Made by a program: the position numbers and the translations under genes. Shown here piece after piece: positions 7,064 through 9,218 of a DNA stretch of 9,218 nucleotides. Below the pieces are notes generated by a model that saw only the letters and a list, made by a program, of their open reading frames with translations, had not been told where the DNA came from and did not search any database. The number at the start of each line of letters is the position of its first letter. Position 1 is the stretch's first letter. The stretch is from DASRDE01 sp035652755. GTDB lineage: Bacteria > Vulcanimicrobiota > Vulcanimicrobiia > Vulcanimicrobiales > Vulcanimicrobiaceae. Where the stretch lies: assembly GCA_035652755.1 (NCBI GenBank), contig DASRDE010000165.1:1-9218 (forward strand), read 5' to 3'.

Positions 7064-8193
7064 CGCGGGAGCGATGCCGGGCAGCCGCCCGAGATTGGGA
7101 CCATTTCGAACGCGTGCACGAAGCCGGTCTGCGACGTGCCCGCGCCGACGATGATGCAATTATTGCTGATCCCGTGCGCATCGAGCGTCGTCCATCCGGA
7201 GTTTGCCGGCAACAGGCCGAGCAGGTTCGCCGCTACGCCGTTTTGGTAGAGGTACGATCCGCCCAAACAACTGACGACCACGAAATTGCTGTCGTTGATC
7301 GCGTTGCCGTAGCAGCCGGAATCGCCTTTGGGATACGGCAAAAGGTGGACGGTTTTTCCGTCAAACGTAAACGGGCGGTACGTAGACGTCTTGATCGGCG
7401 TGGGATTGAACGTACCCGCGATGTGGCCCATGGTATTGATGCCTGCAGCAGCGCTCCAAACCGCGCCGTTCGGGCGAACGATTTGTGCGCTCGTAGCCGT
7501 GAACTCCGCCGCTGCGTTCGGCTTGCAGCATGCGACGCCAGCCGCCGCCTGTGAGTTGTTTATACTGATTGCGTAAGTGCCGTTCGCCTGTTCACCTTGC
7601 GGGACGGGAAGCGCGGAGAGTTGGCCCCCGGCATACAGAAAACCGTCGTGCGAATTGTCATTCGAGGGACTTCCGTAGCCGACCACGTCGCCCGCGTCGT
7701 TCATTCCCAAACCGACCGTGTTGCTCCACGACGTTCCTTGATCGAGCACAGTCATCGAGCCGTCGGCATGCCAAACCACGGCATGGCTCACTTTCATCGC
7801 ATCGAGCGCCGTGCCGCTGATATCGCCCGAGGTATCGATCCCCCCGGCGGATATCGACGGAGCGCCGCCGATTCCGGTCAACGCTATGACAGTGCCGTTC
7901 TTGTATTCCAAGGCTTTGTACGGATTCGCTCCGGCTGCGATCCCCGAATCGTTGACGACATCCGCGTGCGTCCACAGGTTCTGAATATCTATTGCCGGCG
8001 CGAGATCGACGATCTTGAAAATGGGCGTCGGCACCGGTGTTGGAGTGGCCGACGGCGTGGGCGAAGGCGTCGGTGTAGCCGGACGCGCTATAGAGCGCTC
8101 GCCCGTCAGCCCGCCGGCCGCGGGCGTTGCATTGCGCCCGCACGCTGCGACGATGACGCAGATGCTGAAAAACGCCAAATCGCGCAGTCGCAT
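7060..8193 (-). CDS. HAF-repeat lipoprotein with seven repeat cores and a Pro/Thr stalk
   Basis: From the ATG at 8193 the protein has 377 residues. The signal peptide ends in VAAC with the lipidated Cys at 18. A stalk of Thr-Pro and Ser-Pro dipeptides (38-57) is followed by a repeat domain. The cores follow the HAF pattern (G/A)IN(D/N)-x-G-x-x-x-G and start near residues 79, 118, 163, 210, 251, 298 and 341, for example GMNDAGDVVG and GINTMGHIAG. Spacing is 39-47 residues, which suits a seven-bladed propeller (inference). HAF proteins are predicted to be extracellular; their function is unknown. The domain has six Cys, unusual for the family, including a CC pair near 222-223. An in-frame GTG at 8202 was not used, because GGAGGGTG lies directly before the ATG and overlaps the GTG. 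The gene lies 75 bp after the GH18 gene on the same strand and may be co-transcribed with it. Confidence 0.82.
   Translation of the reverse strand: MRLRDLAFFSICVIVAACGRNATPAAGGLTGERSIARPATPTPSPTPSATPTPVPTPIFKIVDLAPAIDIQNLWTHADVVNDSGIAAGANPYKALEYKNGTVIALTGIGGAPSISAGGIDTSGDISGTALDAMKVSHAVVWHADGSMTVLDQGTSWSNTVGLGMNDAGDVVGYGSPSNDNSHDGFLYAGGQLSALPVPQGEQANGTYAISINNSQAAAGVACCKPNAAAEFTATSAQIVRPNGAVWSAAAGINTMGHIAGTFNPTPIKTSTYRPFTFDGKTVHLLPYPKGDSGCYGNAINDSNFVVVSCLGGSYLYQNGVAANLLGLLPANSGWTTLDAHGISNNCIIVGAGTSQTGFVHAFEMVPISGGCPASLPR
8023..8082 (-). repeat. Low-complexity Thr-Pro/Ser-Pro stalk coding segment
   Basis: Twenty codons alternate Thr or Ser with Pro, giving a GC-rich near-repeat within the HAF lipoprotein gene. 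It encodes an extended spacer that would hold the repeat domain away from the lipid anchor. Such segments can change length by slippage between strains. The GH26 lipoprotein has a shorter version (TPTP near residues 51-54). Confidence 0.6.
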
Positions 8194-8199
8194 GGAAGA

Positions 8200-8207
8200 C
8201 ACCCTCC
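8200..8207 (-). promoter_or_regulatory. Shine-Dalgarno GGAGGGTG deciding the HAF gene start
   Basis: On the minus strand GGAGG (8207-8203) lies 9 nt before the ATG at 8193. The alternative GTG start at 8202 would begin inside or next to this site and so lacks its own. The 75-bp gap upstream (8194-8268) shows no clear -35/-10 pair and contains a 17-bp alternating purine-pyrimidine run at 8227-8243. Confidence 0.65.
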
Positions 8208-8268
8208 GCTGTGAATGAACGTGTTTCGCGTGTGCGCGCGCGCCCTCCCGCCGTATGTAGGTTGTGAT

Positions 8269-9141
8269 TCAGTTCGTTGACGGGGCTCCGGTCATTGCGG
8301 CTAATTGCCCGGGCGTAATGTTGTTGACCGTCCACGCCATCATTCCGCCGTACCCGTTCGAGGCTACCCACGAATAGAGAGCCCGCAGCGAAGCATCTGA
8401 GGGAATCGGTTTGTCGTCGATGTCTACCCCGAGCATCAGCCGCCGTTTGTCGAAAATCGCCCCGTACGCGGCAACGTCGGCTTCGGTGCGCGCGACGTCA
8501 TTATGTTCGTACGACATGACGTTCACCCAAGAAAGCGCCCCCGCAACCTGTTGGTTGCGCAGAATTCGAGCGTCGCCGTAATCGGACGGCTTGTTCCAGG
8601 CCGGATACGTGACGATGGCACCGGTCATGCCGATGCTGTTGAAAAATGCGCGCGTAGCGGGAATCAAGGTTGAAAGATCTTGCACGCGTTTGGCCGTCGT
8701 GCCGTGCTCTTCGTCGAAGTCGACGCCGTCGAAGGGCAGCTTGGCAAGCAGTGCCTGCAGATTGTTTTCGAAACCGGCGACGTCGCCGTCGAAAACAAAC
8801 GAATTATACGGGCTCCATCCGCCCAGCGATAGCGTAACGGTAATGCCGCGCGCATGCAGCGCGGCGATATCTGCAGCCGTCACGTACCCTTTGTTGATTC
8901 CGCCGAGGGTGATGGTGTGACCATGGAGATATCCGAAGGCGATGGGAATCGACGTGACGCCGGCCGGTGTTTGCTTGAGGTTGTTGCGCTGCCATCCGTC
9001 CCAATAGCCGACCAGCGCGGTGCTCGCGGATCGCGCGTGCGAAGAAGTAACCGGAGCAAGAACGCTGCCCGGCTGGCCTCCGCCCGCGCATGCCGCCAGC
9101 GCGAACGTTAAACAGAGTGCGGCGGTTCGAATTGCTTTCAT
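8269..9141 (-). CDS. GH18-family chitinase-like lipoprotein
   Basis: From the ATG at 9141 the protein has 290 residues. The signal peptide MKAIRT... ends in the lipobox LAAC with Cys18. The catalytic domain starts near residue 42 (LVGYWDGW). It shows the GH18 landmarks in order: LSLGGW at 104-109, the catalytic motif DGVDFDEE at 138-145 (pattern D-x-x-D-x-D-x-E, acid Glu145), VMSYEHND at 208-215, and GGMMAW at 265-270, the end-of-barrel strand with Trp270. GH18 enzymes cleave chitin-type or N-acetylglucosamine-containing glycans by substrate-assisted catalysis. The domain is short, with no chitin-binding module or insertion domain. The usual Trp before the catalytic Glu is Glu here, and the usual Asp after M-x-Y is also Glu, so substrate preference may differ. 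The start overlaps the upstream gene's stop by ATGA. A GTG at 9171 is open but would place ten extra residues before the signal peptide. Confidence 0.85.
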   Translation of the reverse strand: MKAIRTAALCLTFALAACAGGGQPGSVLAPVTSSHARSASTALVGYWDGWQRNNLKQTPAGVTSIPIAFGYLHGHTITLGGINKGYVTAADIAALHARGITVTLSLGGWSPYNSFVFDGDVAGFENNLQALLAKLPFDGVDFDEEHGTTAKRVQDLSTLIPATRAFFNSIGMTGAIVTYPAWNKPSDYGDARILRNQQVAGALSWVNVMSYEHNDVARTEADVAAYGAIFDKRRLMLGVDIDDKPIPSDASLRALYSWVASNGYGGMMAWTVNNITPGQLAAMTGAPSTN

Positions 9142-9218
9142 AGTCCGAAAACGTACAGATGCTTGTCCCACGACGTGACGTACACGCGGCCGTTCGCGAC
9201 GGTGGGCTCGGCGGTGAT
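9138..9218 (-). CDS. C-terminal end of a PQQ-type beta-propeller protein (runs off the right edge)
   Basis: The minus strand encodes 26 residues and a TGA stop. The sequence PTVANGRVYVTSWDKHLYVF fits the last blade of a PQQ/BamB-like propeller, where an ANGxVYV strand is followed by a short loop and LYxF. The gene ends in ATGA, sharing bases with the ATG of the GH18 lipoprotein, so the two are probably one operon with coupled translation. Only the tail is visible, so total length and other domains are unknown. It is a second propeller gene, separate from the one at 2819-5875 and on the opposite strand. Confidence 0.75.
   Translation of the reverse strand: MTAEPTVANGRVYVTSWDKHLYVFGL

Noticed and set aside
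8200..8202. GTG as start of the HAF lipoprotein
   Set aside because: The Shine-Dalgarno abuts it, while the ATG at 8193 has correct 9-nt spacing and gives a normal lipoprotein n-region.
8227..8249. Alternating purine-pyrimidine run (possible Z-DNA) and a second GGGAGGG on the minus strand
   Set aside because: The run is only 17 bp in a GC-rich genome, and the purine tract has no start codon at a usable distance.
9169..9171. GTG as start of the GH18 lipoprotein
   Set aside because: It would overlap the upstream propeller gene by over 30 bp and put ten residues ahead of a complete signal peptide. The ATG at 9141 forms a standard ATGA junction.

Overview
The window is a high-GC, gene-dense piece of a diderm bacterium. 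It carries an outer-membrane barrel protein, four exported proteins with recognisable Sec or lipoprotein signals, and GC-rich third codon positions. The mix of LytS-type kinase, CBM9/DUF5916 barrel, PQQ-type propellers, HAF-repeat lipoprotein and glycosidase lipoproteins resembles soil lineages such as Eremiobacterota (WPS-2) or Acidobacteriota. That placement is a guess from gene style, with no marker gene to support it. There are no RNA genes, mobile elements, CRISPR arrays or phage genes.

Layout. At the left edge (1-543, minus) is the 5' part of a LytS/YpdA-type membrane histidine kinase, ending just after its phosphoacceptor motif. It is divergent from a 669-residue exported protein with an N-terminal CBM9-like domain and a DUF5916 barrel (677-2686, plus). 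A 133-bp space separates the two starts. Next is a 1018-residue secreted protein (2819-5875, plus) built as propeller, Ig-like, Ig-like, propeller, with eight PQQ-type repeats visible in each propeller. It is preceded by a clear sigma-70-like promoter placed so that the message should be leaderless. A GH26 glycosidase lipoprotein follows (5924-7063, plus).

The right part is a minus-strand set read from the right edge. It contains the last 26 residues of another PQQ-type propeller protein, a GH18 chitinase-like lipoprotein joined to it by an ATGA stop/start overlap, and a HAF-repeat lipoprotein with a proline/threonine stalk and seven evenly spaced repeat cores. The HAF gene and the GH26 gene converge and share the palindrome CTAG as both stop codons.

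How they may work together (inference): two predicted glycan hydrolases of different families (GH26, GH18) sit on lipid anchors beside propeller proteins likely to bind surface or extracellular polymers, and beside a carbohydrate-binding-domain barrel protein. The cluster looks like a cell-surface glycan-handling or envelope-display locus. The truncated kinase next to it is a candidate sensor, though nothing in the sequence proves regulation. The most interesting points are the double eight-repeat propeller protein, the probable leaderless promoters, and the unusually tight gene junctions.
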